Both the position numbers and the translations under genes were made by a program. From the NCBI GenBank assembly GCA_003232385.1, contig QIJE01000001.1, positions 93,350-157,349 of the forward strand: a DNA stretch of 64,000 bases, written 5' to 3'. How positions within the stretch are numbered: position 1 is the stretch's first letter; the number at the start of each line of letters is the position of its first letter. The notes under the pieces are model-generated. The model made no database searches and had not been told where the DNA came from. It worked only from the letters and a program-made list of their open reading frames with translations. Positions 7,479 through 17,915 of this stretch are shown in pieces. This DNA comes from a bacterium (GTDB lineage: Bacteria; SZUA-79; Acidulodesulfobacterales; Acidulodesulfobacteraceae).

Positions 7479-10144
7479 CAATGAGCCTCCGTCCAGTTTT
7501 TACCGATTCCGACATTTACGACAAGGGGAACGTTTTTCAGTAAATTTTTATCCGTCATAATCTTGGAAACCATATTTTTAAGGTCGTCCTTTAAAGATTC
7601 TTTTACCTCAAATATCAGTTCGTCATGCACCTGAAGTATCATTTTAGCGTCCTCTTTTAATGCGGGTATACTTTTAAGGGTGTTATAAATATTAACCATT
7701 GCAATTTTTATTATATCGGCGGCAGTACCCTGAATGGGGGCATTTATCGCTGCCCTTTTGGGAAACAACGCCGAATTTTTTACCTTAGAATTAATACTTT
7801 CGACGTAGCACTTTCTCCCGAAGGCCGTCTTGACGAATCCGTCGCGTTTAGCCTCTGCAACCGTTCGCTCCATATAATCCTTGATAGCGGAATGGTTTTT
7901 AAAATATAAATCTATATAAAGTTTAGCCTCCTCTACGGATATTCCAAGTTCTTTCGACAACCCGAAAGAACTCATTCCGTAAATTATTCCAAAGTTGATC
8001 GTCTTCGCCCTTCTTCTCATAGTTTGGTCCACTTCGCCGACCGTCGTCTTGAATATTTCCGAGGCTGTCTTTGCGTGAATATCCTCGTTATTCAGGAAAC
8101 TTTGAATTAAGGCCCTATCTCCCGAAATAGATGCCATAACCCTCAAATCTATTTGGGAATAGTCCACTGACAGTAATAAAAACCCTGGTTTTGCTATAAA
8201 CGATTGTCTTATTTTACTGCCTTCGTTATCGGAAACCGGAATATTTTGAAGATTAGGGCTCTGGCTGGCGAGCCTGCCGGTAGAAGTGGTGGTTTGAGAA
8301 AATGACGTATGGACCCTGCCGTCTTTGCCTATTTCTCTTAAAAGCACATCTACGAATGATGTCTTAAGCTTTACCTTATTTCTATATGATATAACGCAGT
8401 CTATAAATAAAAGATAATCTTTTAACGTATCATCGTCATTATCCTTGAGGATCATTTCAAACCGGGACTTTAAGGCTTGTAAAACCTCTATATCGGTACT
8501 GTTCTTTTTTATCCTGTTGAACTTCATTTCGTCGAACATAACCTTACTTAACTGTTTAGGAGAGCTTACATTAAATTCTCTTCCTGCAATTTTGTGAATT
8601 ATACCGATAAGCTTTTTAGAATCCGATTCATAAGACGCCGATAAAGGCATAAGAATATTCCTATCTACCATAAAACCGGTATGTTCCATGTCCGCTAAGA
8701 CCATAGAAAGAGGCATATCTACATTGTAAAATAGGTATTTTAGACCGGAGTCTCTCCCTATTTCCGCCTTTAAAAACCTATATAATCCGTGGATTAAAAA
8801 AGCTTTATTATTAATATATTCGGAACCTGAAGCGTTCAAATAGCCCTCAAATTCACCCTCTATGTCGGCAAGACTATGCGAATGCTTTATGGGATTCAAA
8901 AGATAGGATGCGATTTTTATATCAAAATAAAGGTTGTTTAACTCAATTCCGTTATCCCTTAGAAACGACCTTATCGCATTAAGACCGTGTCCTATTTTGC
9001 AGACCGAATCATTTTGCAATAAATCCACTATCTCGGTATTTTCGGCAATATTTGTTAAATCAAACGATACCGCTCCGATGGCTTTATGATATATATATAT
9101 TAGATTAAATTCATTGTCGAACAATCCTTTCTTTTTATCGTTAAAATCTATAAATATGGAAAGAATGTCCGTATCCCCTTTGTCGTCGTCATTTTCATAT
9201 TTTTTATCTTCAGGGGCTGCTTTAAAATTCTTTAATAAAGAATTAAGCTCAAGCCTTTTAAAAATTTCATAGAGCCCGGCATCATCTCTTTTTCTCAATG
9301 CGAAATCGTCTAAGGAGTTCTTTCGACGCCCTTCCCATACGGCGAGTTTATCCGAATGCGGCGTAAAATAGGCATCGACCAATTTTATATCCTTGTAGAA
9401 CGAGGCGAGCTCTAAACTTTTATATGCTTCTTCCTTGTGATTTAACAACGATTCCTTAAGTTTAAGCTTTTTAAGCGAATCTATATTATTATAAATACCG
9501 TTTAAACTTCCATATTCTTTTATCAAGCCGAAAGCCGTTTTCTCGCCTATACCTTTAATTCCCGGAATATTATCGGATGCATCACCCATTAATGCAAGAA
9601 CATAGCGGTATTTATCCGGCTTTATCTCATGTTCCTTTTCAAAATCCGATTTTGTAATGACCTTATTTTTAAGGGCGTCATATATAAAAACTCTATCTGA
9701 CAATAACTGCTTTAAATCTTTATCGCTGCTTACTATGCAAATGCTAATAGAAAAATCGTCTGCAAAGTTATCTACTATGCACGCAATTAAATCGTCCGCC
9801 TCGTAACCGTTAAGCCTAAATGTTTCAAACCCCAGCAAATACGAAATATCCGTTAAAGAATTAACTTGGGAAAGCAGGTCCTCCGGCATTCCTTTTCTGT
9901 TGGCTTTATATGCTTCATAAGATTGTTTTCTGAGGCTTTCGCGGGAATCAAAAAGGCATGCTCCATAGCTTATATTAGCTTCCTTGATGAGTTTCATGAG
10001 CATTCTCGTATAGCCCAACGAAGCTCCCGTCGGTTCGCCTTTAGAGTTGGTAAGGGGAGGCATTGCATAGTAAGCTCGATAAAAATATGAACTGGAATCT
10101 ATTAAAAACAGGTCGGCTTTAACAACGGCTTTTTCCATTATCAT
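7478..10144 (-). CDS. polA: DNA polymerase I
   Basis: 888 residues. An N-terminal 5'-nuclease (about 1-300) is followed by a 3'-5' exonuclease-like domain and a C-terminal polymerase domain with motif A (SVDYSQIDLRVMA), motif B (RRRAKTINFGIIYG) and motif C (QVHDELIFEV). The proofreading domain looks inactive: VSFDLTN stands where DxE metal ligands are expected, and the GHGLNAI segment lacks its aspartate. This is common in bacterial Pol I. The role is lagging-strand gap filling and repair. The gene directly abuts the RDD gene (stop at 10145) and is last in the minus-strand run. Confidence 0.95.
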   Translation of the reverse strand: MIMEKAVVKADLFLIDSSSYFYRAYYAMPPLTNSKGEPTGASLGYTRMLMKLIKEANISYGACLFDSRESLRKQSYEAYKANRKGMPEDLLSQVNSLTDISYLLGFETFRLNGYEADDLIACIVDNFADDFSISICIVSSDKDLKQLLSDRVFIYDALKNKVITKSDFEKEHEIKPDKYRYVLALMGDASDNIPGIKGIGEKTAFGLIKEYGSLNGIYNNIDSLKKLKLKESLLNHKEEAYKSLELASFYKDIKLVDAYFTPHSDKLAVWEGRRKNSLDDFALRKRDDAGLYEIFKRLELNSLLKNFKAAPEDKKYENDDDKGDTDILSIFIDFNDKKKGLFDNEFNLIYIYHKAIGAVSFDLTNIAENTEIVDLLQNDSVCKIGHGLNAIRSFLRDNGIELNNLYFDIKIASYLLNPIKHSHSLADIEGEFEGYLNASGSEYINNKAFLIHGLYRFLKAEIGRDSGLKYLFYNVDMPLSMVLADMEHTGFMVDRNILMPLSASYESDSKKLIGIIHKIAGREFNVSSPKQLSKVMFDEMKFNRIKKNSTDIEVLQALKSRFEMILKDNDDDTLKDYLLFIDCVISYRNKVKLKTSFVDVLLREIGKDGRVHTSFSQTTTSTGRLASQSPNLQNIPVSDNEGSKIRQSFIAKPGFLLLSVDYSQIDLRVMASISGDRALIQSFLNNEDIHAKTASEIFKTTVGEVDQTMRRRAKTINFGIIYGMSSFGLSKELGISVEEAKLYIDLYFKNHSAIKDYMERTVAEAKRDGFVKTAFGRKCYVESINSKVKNSALFPKRAAINAPIQGTAADIIKIAMVNIYNTLKSIPALKEDAKMILQVHDELIFEVKESLKDDLKNMVSKIMTDKNLLKNVPLVVNVGIGKNWTEAH

Positions 10145-10561
10145 TCAAGGCTTTTTAACGTCTAAAACATGAGTAAAAGCAAATCTATCACCTAATCTTT
10201 CACCTTCCGGACTCTTTACGGTAAAGTAAATCTCGACGGAGTATATAAAAATGCCGACTACCACAAGCAGAAAATAGCCTATAAACGGTATAAACGCAAA
10301 CAAAAGCGGGATGACTAGAAAAGAGTTTCTGATAATCGATTCTTTAAACTCGGGTCTTTTTTCACCTAATGTCATGACGACCTTCAGCCCGGTAATTTTT
10401 TTCCCGAGACTCTCTCCATCGAATAAGCCGTCCGAAATTAAAATATACATAATCCCCGCTATAAAACCGAACGGATAAAAAATCTCGCTTAAAAAACAAA
10501 ATATCAGTAAATCAATGGTTTTGGCAATAAACCTATGAAGTATATTCGCTTTATCATTCAT
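10145..10561 (-). CDS. RDD family membrane protein
   Basis: 138 residues with three hydrophobic segments and the RDD signature (RFIAKTIDL near residue 10, then DGLFDGESLGKKITGLKVV). RDD proteins are small inner-membrane proteins of mostly unknown function, some linked to ion or osmotic stress. It is placed between ahbD and polA and its stop directly adjoins the polA start. A function cannot be stated. Confidence 0.75.
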   Translation of the reverse strand: MNDKANILHRFIAKTIDLLIFCFLSEIFYPFGFIAGIMYILISDGLFDGESLGKKITGLKVVMTLGEKRPEFKESIIRNSFLVIPLLFAFIPFIGYFLLVVVGIFIYSVEIYFTVKSPEGERLGDRFAFTHVLDVKKP

Positions 10562-10620
10562 AAATTAAACTAATATTTAATATATATTATGACGAACATA
10601 AATATGCAACCGTCAGTTCG

Positions 10621-11739
10621 TTATTTATCGGATAGTCTTTTTTTGACAATAGGCTCATAGACGCAATACGGCTCTTCTTCCATATAATCTCCACTCTCGT
10701 AATATGCCCTCGCTCTGCACCCTTCACATACTTTTTTATACTCGCAAATTCCGCATTTGCCCTTTAATAACCCCGTATCTCTTAGATTCAAAAAGATTTC
10801 AGAATTATTCCATATGTCGCCCACATTCTGCTTTGTAACATCCCCGGCCTGAACAGGCAAGTATCCGCACGGTTGAACAACGCCTTTTCTTGATATGAAC
10901 ATGACCCCGCTTCCCGCTAAACATCCCCTCGTAACCGCCGCCATGCCGTGAGTCTCCGGGCTGATAGTTATGCCCTCGTCTTTAGCCCTTTTATGCATTA
11001 TCCTAAAAAAATGGGGGGCGCATGTAGCCTTTAACTCTATTATACCCCTTAATTCCATAGTTTTGTCATAAAACCATGACAATATATCTTCATATTTTTG
11101 TTTATCCAACATTTGCGAATCAACGATTTGAACCCCGCATCCGACGGGTACTAACATAAATATATGCAAGGCTTTTATATTATTGCTTAAAGCTAATTTT
11201 AATATATCTTCGACCTCATCCTCGTTATGTCTCGTAATAGTAGTATTTATCTGAACCTCGATATCTTCGTTCTGTAAATTTTTGATACCTTTAAATGCAC
11301 TTTCGAAAGAACCGGATATCATCCTGAACGTATCGTGAGTCTCAGAATTAGCACCGTCAAGGCTTACCGAAACCCTTTTTATCCCGCTTTCTTTAATGCG
11401 CTTCGCAATCTTTTCGTCCACTAACGTTCCGTTTGTCGCAAGAGCTACCCGAAAACCTTTTTGAACGGCATAGCCGACAATATCAAAAATATCATCCCTA
11501 TAAAGCGGCTCTCCGCCGGTTAAAATAAGTATCGGACGGCTAAATTTACTCAACTCGTCTATTACGTTAAAGCATTTTTCGGTCGAAAGTTCATCTCCCT
11601 GCCTTTCCGACTGCGCCTCTGCCCTGCAATGGATGCATTTTAAATTACATCTTGCGGTCAACTCCCAGAAAACCAATCTAAGCCCGTTTTTTTCCGACAT
11701 ATGCATACCGCTGCCGTGCATCAAATTACTACTTTGCAT
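10621..11739 (-). CDS. ahbD: Radical SAM haem synthase AhbD (Fe-coproporphyrin III decarboxylase)
   Basis: 372 residues. A radical-SAM CNLKCIHC cluster motif at about residues 31-38 is followed by a TGGEPL motif and a C-terminal SPASM-like cysteine region (CGICEYKKVCEGC). Family members oxidatively decarboxylate two propionates of Fe-coproporphyrin III to give haem b in the siroheme-dependent route. The neighbouring ahbC, cobA-hemD, hemC and hemA support this over the related haem d1 protein NirJ. GAGGAG lies 7 bases before the ATG at 11739; the gene overlaps the end of ahbC by 11 bases, which implies translational coupling. Confidence 0.85.
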   Translation of the reverse strand: MQSSNLMHGSGMHMSEKNGLRLVFWELTARCNLKCIHCRAEAQSERQGDELSTEKCFNVIDELSKFSRPILILTGGEPLYRDDIFDIVGYAVQKGFRVALATNGTLVDEKIAKRIKESGIKRVSVSLDGANSETHDTFRMISGSFESAFKGIKNLQNEDIEVQINTTITRHNEDEVEDILKLALSNNIKALHIFMLVPVGCGVQIVDSQMLDKQKYEDILSWFYDKTMELRGIIELKATCAPHFFRIMHKRAKDEGITISPETHGMAAVTRGCLAGSGVMFISRKGVVQPCGYLPVQAGDVTKQNVGDIWNNSEIFLNLRDTGLLKGKCGICEYKKVCEGCRARAYYESGDYMEEEPYCVYEPIVKKRLSDK

Positions 11740-12919
11740 CGTATATCTCCTCGTCCGTTAAATAGCAGGCGGGGTCGGGTGACCATAAATCTCCCTCTTT
11801 TGCCTCTGACCTGACTCTGAAATTGCCGTTACAAACATCAAGCCATTTGCAATTCCTGCATTTTCCCTTAACGTATGCCTTTTTATCTTTAAGCTGCTTC
11901 ATAAGCGGATTAGAGGTATCCGTCCATATATCGCTGAATTTTCTTTCCTTAACGTTACCGAAAGAATAATACCTCCAGAACTGGTCGGCATAAACCTCCC
12001 CGTCCCAACTTACACAACCTATCCCGACGCCGGAACTATTGCCTCCGTTCATCTTAAGTAGACTCATGACATTTTCGGCTTCTTCTTTTTTACCTTCTCT
12101 CAAAAGCTTTAAGTAAATATACGGCCCGTCGGCATGATTATCGACAGTAAGAATTTCTTTACGATTATCCCTAGAATAGATTTCTTTAGTAAGCTCCAAT
12201 ATCGTATCGACTGTTCGCCTTGTCTCTTCCGACGATAAATCCTCGTCCATAAGCTTCGTCCCTCTTCCGGCATAAACAAGATGATAGAAACAGGCTCTAG
12301 GGATATTTTCTTCCTCTAAAAGTCTAAAAATACCCGGAATTTCTTGTGCATTTCTTTTATTTATCGTAAACCTCAATCCTACCTTAATTCCCGCCTCTCT
12401 GGCATTATTAATACCGCTAATTGCATCCCTAAACGCTCCCTTTTTACCCCTGAATTTATCGTGAACGGTCTCAAGTCCGTCAAGACTTATGCCTACATAC
12501 GACAATCCTACTTTTTTTAACTCTGCGGCAAGTTCTTTCGTAATGAGGGTTCCGTTGGTTGAAATAACGGCCCTCATCCCTTTTGATTTTGCATAAAAGC
12601 ACAGGTCTAAAAAATGAGGATGCATTAACGGCTCTCCGCCGGAAAAAAGCATAACGGGAGAACCGAATGACGAGGCGTCGTCTATGAATGCTCTTCCCTC
12701 TTCAAGCGTAAGCTCGTCATTGTATTTTACGTTTTTGGATTGCGAATAACAATGAATGCAATTCAGATTGCACGTCCTTATCATGTTCCAGACAATTACC
12801 GGTTTTTTGTCTTTCGAAAACTGTAAAAGATGCGAGGGCAGTTTGTTTGACATGCGCCCGTAACGAAGAGCATCCGAGGCATGAACCCCGCCGCAATAAA
12901 GTTTAGATATTCCTATCAT
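11729..12919 (-). CDS. ahbC: Radical SAM 12,18-didecarboxysiroheme deacetylase AhbC
   Basis: 396 residues. N-terminal GGVHASDALRYGRM and radical-SAM CNLNCIHC (about residues 50-57), SGGEPLMHP, and a C-terminal SPASM-like region (CRNCKWLDVCNGN) are typical of AhbC/NirJ-like proteins. AhbC removes two acetate side chains from 12,18-didecarboxysiroheme to yield Fe-coproporphyrin III. Its start is immediately next to the cobA-hemD stop (GTAAATG junction), so the two are cotranslated. No cd1 nitrite reductase gene is present, which argues for haem b rather than haem d1. Confidence 0.85.
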   Translation of the reverse strand: MIGISKLYCGGVHASDALRYGRMSNKLPSHLLQFSKDKKPVIVWNMIRTCNLNCIHCYSQSKNVKYNDELTLEEGRAFIDDASSFGSPVMLFSGGEPLMHPHFLDLCFYAKSKGMRAVISTNGTLITKELAAELKKVGLSYVGISLDGLETVHDKFRGKKGAFRDAISGINNAREAGIKVGLRFTINKRNAQEIPGIFRLLEEENIPRACFYHLVYAGRGTKLMDEDLSSEETRRTVDTILELTKEIYSRDNRKEILTVDNHADGPYIYLKLLREGKKEEAENVMSLLKMNGGNSSGVGIGCVSWDGEVYADQFWRYYSFGNVKERKFSDIWTDTSNPLMKQLKDKKAYVKGKCRNCKWLDVCNGNFRVRSEAKEGDLWSPDPACYLTDEEIYDAK

Positions 12920-14584
12920 TTACAACCGTTCCTCAATTTTAATCTTTGTTTTTTTATAAAAACTTACTATTCCGTCAACCAATGAATTTATATTGACCTC
13001 TTTAGCTATTATATCAGATTTAATACCAAATCCCAACGCATATTTAGCCGTCTTCTCTCCAATACTTGCAAACTTGATACCGGAGCCTATGACCGATTTT
13101 AAGAGCCCCTTCCGAATATCTTCTATCGAATTAACAAAATTTTCTACGGTAGAATAACTGGTGAAGCTGACTACAAAAGAGTTTAAATCTAAATCGTCCG
13201 GAAGCCCGATGTTTTTATGGGTTCCCCGTTTATGTCCATTGTTATCACCGTCTATCTTAATGAGCGGGCTAAAAATCTCATATATTCGTTCCTTTGATTT
13301 TTCCGGCAAAACCGTTTCGTAAACGAGCAAATTCTCGACAATTGCCCCTTTATGCACGAGAAATTCCGAAAGTTCGTTATTTATTTTAGATGCCTGAGGA
13401 AAAAGTATTTTTTTACGTTTAAGTTCGGTATCTTTTAAGGCATTGATTATCCCTATTTGGGAATGTTCTACGGGGATAATATCAGGAACTATACCATACT
13501 TTTTTAATTCCATCGATGAAACTTTACCTACGGAAATTATTTTCTTTTCGAAAAGAGACCTGGCATCTAATCCTTTTGAGAAAAAATGTTCAAAAAAAGC
13601 CGAAACGGCATTCGTACTTGTAAAAATGAGATAATCATAATCTTTAATATCGTTTATAGCGGTATCTATTTTAGCTTTATCAATATTTCCGCCGTCTTTA
13701 ACGATATTAATAAGGGGCAAGCTTACCGCAAACGCCCCGAGGTCATTAAGCTTTTCGGAAAATGTACCGGACTGGCCCTCTCCCCTGGTAACTATTATTT
13801 TTAAACCGCTTAGCGGTCTATTCTCGAACCAGCTTAATGTATCTCTCAATTTTACCACATTCCCTACAATTAGTATTAACGGGCTTTTTAGACCTTTTTT
13901 TTTGACTTCGTCCGTTATCGTGTTTAGCGTTCCGACCGCCGCCCTTTGGTTTAAAGTTGTCCCTTCCTGGACGACGGCGCAGGGTGTGTTTTTATCCTTG
14001 CCTGCATTAATTATATTTCCGACAATAGAATCTAAATTTTTATATCCCATTAAAACTACTATGGTATCGGCTCCGGATAGCCCTTTCCAGTTTATCGTAC
14101 TTTTCTTCTTATGCTCTCCCTCATGTCCTGTAACGATTGCAACCGTAGAGGCATAATCCCTGTGTGTCAGGGGTATACCCGCATAAGCCGGAACTGCAAA
14201 AGACGAAGAGATACCGGGAATTACCTCAAAAGGAATATTGTCTTTAAAAAGCTTTTCGGCCTCTTCCCCGCCTCTTCCGAATAAATACGGATCTCCCCCC
14301 TTAAGCCTTAAAACAACCTTGTTTTCCCCTGCTTTTTCCGTCAAAAGCTCATTTATCGAATGCTGCGGAAGGGTATGGTTTGATGACCTTTTGCCGGCAT
14401 AAATTATCTCGCATCCGTCCTTCGCGTAAGATAAAATATCCTCGGAAATTAAACTATCGTATACTATGACGTCTGCCTTGCCTAAAATCTGTTTTACCCT
14501 TAACGTCAATAGTCCCGGATCGCCGGGTCCCGCTCCGGCAATATAAACTTTGCCCTCTTTTATGTCTTCATTCATCTGTTTCAA
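12920..14584 (-). CDS. cobA-hemD: Fused uroporphyrinogen-III methyltransferase / uroporphyrinogen-III synthase
   Basis: 554 residues. Residues about 8-250 are SUMT/CobA: VYIAGAGPGDPGLLTLR, VIVYDSLIS, LRLKGGDPYLFGRGGEE and VIPGISSS. Residues about 265-550 are HemD, starting at LSGLKIIVTRGEGQ. The HemD half cyclises hydroxymethylbilane to uroporphyrinogen III; the CobA half methylates it to precorrin-2. Such fusions are usual in deltaproteobacteria and clostridia. It lies 64 bases downstream of hemC. The fusion steers flux to siroheme and from there to haem. Confidence 0.92.
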   Translation of the reverse strand: MKQMNEDIKEGKVYIAGAGPGDPGLLTLRVKQILGKADVIVYDSLISEDILSYAKDGCEIIYAGKRSSNHTLPQHSINELLTEKAGENKVVLRLKGGDPYLFGRGGEEAEKLFKDNIPFEVIPGISSSFAVPAYAGIPLTHRDYASTVAIVTGHEGEHKKKSTINWKGLSGADTIVVLMGYKNLDSIVGNIINAGKDKNTPCAVVQEGTTLNQRAAVGTLNTITDEVKKKGLKSPLILIVGNVVKLRDTLSWFENRPLSGLKIIVTRGEGQSGTFSEKLNDLGAFAVSLPLINIVKDGGNIDKAKIDTAINDIKDYDYLIFTSTNAVSAFFEHFFSKGLDARSLFEKKIISVGKVSSMELKKYGIVPDIIPVEHSQIGIINALKDTELKRKKILFPQASKINNELSEFLVHKGAIVENLLVYETVLPEKSKERIYEIFSPLIKIDGDNNGHKRGTHKNIGLPDDLDLNSFVVSFTSYSTVENFVNSIEDIRKGLLKSVIGSGIKFASIGEKTAKYALGFGIKSDIIAKEVNINSLVDGIVSFYKKTKIKIEERL

Positions 14585-14648
14585 TCCCCTTTTTATGCTC
14601 TATAAGGCGCTTTCTCGCCCGCATGAATAATTGTATAATCTCTCTTCG

Positions 14649-15617
14649 CTAAGACAAATCGTCGACGATATTTTTACTTAATATCTCTAAACCGCCTTTA
14701 TCTATAAGCCTCAGAGCCAAACTATTGCCTATATTCTCATAATCCCCTCTGTCTCCTTCAAGTTCGTCTTCCAAATATTCCCCATATATGTTGGAGACAA
14801 AACATTTAATACGTAAATTGTCCTCTTTCAAATAAGCATAAGCGCCTACGGGGGATGCGCAGCCGCAATTCAACTTCTTGATGCAGGCCCTTTCCGCAAA
14901 AACGCAAACAAGGGTATCCTCATCGTTCAAGTGTGAAACAGCCCCTTTAATATCTTCCCTGCCGGCTTTATATTCAATAGCGATTACTCCCTGTCCGCAC
15001 TGCGGTATAAACTTAAGCGGGTCTAAATATATATCTATATGCGATGCCAAATTAAGCCTTATAAGACCGCTTGAGGATAAGACTATCGCATCAAAAAGCC
15101 CGCTTTTTAATTTCTCCAACCTTGTATCTACATTGCCCCTTAAGGATTTAAATATGACGTCGTCCCTAAGTTTTGCAATCAACGACCTTCTTCTTAAGCT
15201 GGAGGTTCCGATTATTGCGTGATTTTTTAACGCCGATAAGAGATGCTCAAACGAATCCGCTTCCGAAACTCCCGATTTATCTTTCAAGATAATACAATCC
15301 CGCGGGTCGTCTCTTTTTAAAACCGCGCCTATCGTCAAGCCCTCAGGAATCACTTGAGGAACGTCTTTCAAGCTATGTACGGCAATATCTACGTCACCGT
15401 CAAAAAGAGCCTCCTCTATCTCTTTTACGAATAGACCTTTTCCGCCGAAACTACTTAAGGAGGCATTTAAAATCTTATCTCCCGACGTTTTTAGGGTTAT
15501 TATCTCAATTTCTATATCTTCAGCAAGGTTATGATATACCCGGCTCAATTCGTTCCTTACGAGATTAGCCTGATATAACGCAAGCTTACTGCCGCGTGTT
15601 CCTATTTTAATCTTCAA
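14649..15617 (-). CDS. hemC: Porphobilinogen deaminase (hydroxymethylbilane synthase)
   Basis: 322 residues. Typical N-terminus IKIGTRGSKLALYQA, RRDDPRD-like KRDDPRDCII, GTSSLRRRS and RGNVDTRLEKL. The dipyrromethane-cofactor cysteine is in KLNCGCASPVGAYA. It joins four porphobilinogen units into hydroxymethylbilane. It follows hemA with 42 bases between them. hemB, which makes its substrate, is not in this window. Confidence 0.95.
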   Translation of the reverse strand: MKIKIGTRGSKLALYQANLVRNELSRVYHNLAEDIEIEIITLKTSGDKILNASLSSFGGKGLFVKEIEEALFDGDVDIAVHSLKDVPQVIPEGLTIGAVLKRDDPRDCIILKDKSGVSEADSFEHLLSALKNHAIIGTSSLRRRSLIAKLRDDVIFKSLRGNVDTRLEKLKSGLFDAIVLSSSGLIRLNLASHIDIYLDPLKFIPQCGQGVIAIEYKAGREDIKGAVSHLNDEDTLVCVFAERACIKKLNCGCASPVGAYAYLKEDNLRIKCFVSNIYGEYLEDELEGDRGDYENIGNSLALRLIDKGGLEILSKNIVDDLS

Positions 15618-15659
15618 AATTTATCCTATTTTTCGATTGTTTACAGTTAAATTTTATTC

Positions 15660-17039
15660 TTATTTTATTATTTTTATTCTTGATCTGCCGTCTTGTTTTT
15701 CCGAATTACGATATTCGCCGTTATCCTGCCTGCCCGTGTTCTTATCTTCAAGGTCAAGATTGAAAAGCGATTTTATCATCTCTATCAAATTTAGTCCGCC
15801 GGGGTTTAAGTAAGCTTTCTTTATCAGCATAGTAGGCTCATGAAGAATCTTATTGGTAAGGGAATTTATTATTAAATCCTTTTCCTTTTTTTCTCCGATA
15901 TACTCGGATAATTCCGTTTCCAATATGTTTTTAACCTTATTTCTCAGTGAAATTATCACCGGAACGGCATTTAAGGATTCTTTCCAATTCATAAACTCTT
16001 TAACGTTAATCTCTATAAGCTCGCGGGCGGCATCGGCTTCCTGCCTTCTTATCTCTACATTATCCTCTATCATTTTTCCTATATCGTCTATATCGAACAG
16101 ATATACGTTGGATATTTTATTAATTTCCGGATCGATATTCCGCGGTACGGAAATATCGATCAAAAATAACGGCCTCTGCTTGCGAATCTTTATGATAGGG
16201 ATTATATCATCATACTTCAACACATAATCTTTGGCACCGGTCGAACATAAAACTATATCCGATTGCGGTAAAAATTTATAATATTCGGAAAAATCAATAA
16301 CGCTTAAACACTCTTTTTCGTTCAACCCGAACGCATCTTCGATAAATTGATGCGCTTTTTCTTTAGTCCGGTTTGCAATATATATGTTTTGCACTCCGCA
16401 TTTTAGAAAATGCTTAACGGTCAGCTTTCCCATTTCTCCCGACCCGAGAAGCAAAACTTTCTTTTCGCCCAAGCTGTTAAAAATTTTCTTAGAGAGCTCT
16501 ACTGCCGCATAACTGACCGATACCGGAGACGACGCTATCTTTGTCTCCGTTCTAACCGTTTTTGCACAATTAAAGGTCTTATGGAAGAGCCTGTTTAAAA
16601 ACTGTCCCGTTGTTTTAAAATCACATGCCTCGTTATATGCTTCTTTAATTTGTCCCAATATCTGGGGCTCGCCTATTACCATAGAATCTAAACTCGAAGC
16701 CACTATAAATAAATGCCTTACCGCATCATTATTGAGATATACATAAAGAAGAGAATCGCGACAACCTGCTCCGAAAAAATATTCCGCAATAAAGCCCCTA
16801 ATAAAGTGAGGCTCCCCTTTCACCGCACATGAAGGCAAATCCATTATAAACTCCGTTCTGTTACATGTGGTGAGTACGACAATTCCGTTAATCAGATTTC
16901 TACCGTTTTCGCCTTTTAAATCAAGCAATTCTTTTGAAAAGCCGTATCTCAATTCGGAGGTAATAAGCTTTTTGGAGACCACCTCTCTATTGCTTATTTC
17001 TGCCGTTTTATGGCTTAACCCTATAATTAAAATGTCCAT
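15660..17039 (-). CDS. hemA: Glutamyl-tRNA reductase
   Basis: 459 residues. Starts ILIIGLSHKTAEISNRE; catalytic cysteine in VLTTCNRTEF; SSLDSMVIGEPQILGQIKEAY; NADPH-binding VLLLGSGEMGKLTVKHF. It reduces Glu-tRNA to glutamate-1-semialdehyde, the first committed step of tetrapyrrole synthesis. The C-terminal tail of about 30 residues is polar and unlike the family. The partner aminomutase hemL is not in this window. It lies 28 bases after the CcsA-like gene. Confidence 0.95.
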   Translation of the reverse strand: MDILIIGLSHKTAEISNREVVSKKLITSELRYGFSKELLDLKGENGRNLINGIVVLTTCNRTEFIMDLPSCAVKGEPHFIRGFIAEYFFGAGCRDSLLYVYLNNDAVRHLFIVASSLDSMVIGEPQILGQIKEAYNEACDFKTTGQFLNRLFHKTFNCAKTVRTETKIASSPVSVSYAAVELSKKIFNSLGEKKVLLLGSGEMGKLTVKHFLKCGVQNIYIANRTKEKAHQFIEDAFGLNEKECLSVIDFSEYYKFLPQSDIVLCSTGAKDYVLKYDDIIPIIKIRKQRPLFLIDISVPRNIDPEINKISNVYLFDIDDIGKMIEDNVEIRRQEADAARELIEINVKEFMNWKESLNAVPVIISLRNKVKNILETELSEYIGEKKEKDLIINSLTNKILHEPTMLIKKAYLNPGGLNLIEMIKSLFNLDLEDKNTGRQDNGEYRNSEKQDGRSRIKIIK

Positions 17040-17067
17040 AGCCGAGCAACCTTACCTTAAATTTTGC

Positions 17068-17910
17068 TTAAAATCCGTGAAGAGTCGGAAATAAATAAAA
17101 AGAAAAACTTAAACTAAAAAGTATAAACAAAAAACCTATCACGTTAAAAACAGCCGCTCTTTTTCCCCTTACCCCTTTTGCTATCCTTTCGTGTAATAAA
17201 ACCGCATAAATAAGCCATATAATCAGGGATATAATTTCAATAGGTTTTGCAACGATAACGGCATTAAACAAAGAACTCGACAAATAAATTCCAAGAGCGA
17301 TTCCTATAGTGATAAACGGAAATCCTATCTTCAAACACTGATAATTAATATTATCCAACAACTCTAAATTATATCCGCTACCCGAATGAAAAACTTCGTC
17401 AAGCGAATTATCCTTCTTATCGAACAATTTCAAGCTCTTTTTAATCTTAATTTTTCTTTCTTGAAAAATATATATCAAAGAAACCATAAAAGCAAGGGCA
17501 AAAAACGAATCGCCTATTAATATGAGTATTATGTGCGTTAAAAGTATGGTTTTATCGACACTGAACATAGCCGGTTCTATTTTAATATGAGGGACAAAGA
17601 AACCTATAAGCAAATTTACCGCAACCAAAGGAGTAACATATAAGAGGATGTACTCCGCCCTATAGAAAAGACCGAACAATACTATAACCGTCATCAGAAG
17701 CCATGCGTTAAAAAAGACAAACCAGCCTATGTGAACGGAAGCATTAAATCCTTTAGTACTTAAAAATACAAAAAATATCAAACTTTGAAGGATAAATCCT
17801 GCGTAAATTAAAATAGTAAAAAACTTGTGCAGCTTCTTTTTTCTCGGCAAAATAAGTGCATAAGAAAAAATATATATAAAAAACGGAATTAAATATAGTT
17901 CATTAGACAT
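17068..17910 (-). CDS. CcsA/HemX-like cytochrome c assembly membrane protein
   Basis: 280 residues, about eight membrane helices, of the CcsA/CcmC/HemX family. The tryptophan-rich haem-handling motif is weak here. Conserved histidines are visible in VHIGWFVFFN, LLTHIILILIGDS and LLHERIAKG. In many deltaproteobacteria and Gram-positives this protein sits just before hemA and is called HemX; it may influence HemA level or haem export. Position between the precorrin-2 dehydrogenase and hemA supports that. True system II cytochrome c assembly would also need CcsB/ResB, which is not seen here. Confidence 0.75.
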   Translation of the reverse strand: MSNELYLIPFFIYIFSYALILPRKKKLHKFFTILIYAGFILQSLIFFVFLSTKGFNASVHIGWFVFFNAWLLMTVIVLFGLFYRAEYILLYVTPLVAVNLLIGFFVPHIKIEPAMFSVDKTILLTHIILILIGDSFFALAFMVSLIYIFQERKIKIKKSLKLFDKKDNSLDEVFHSGSGYNLELLDNINYQCLKIGFPFITIGIALGIYLSSSLFNAVIVAKPIEIISLIIWLIYAVLLHERIAKGVRGKRAAVFNVIGFLFILFSLSFSFYLFPTLHGF

Positions 17911-17915
17911 TATCG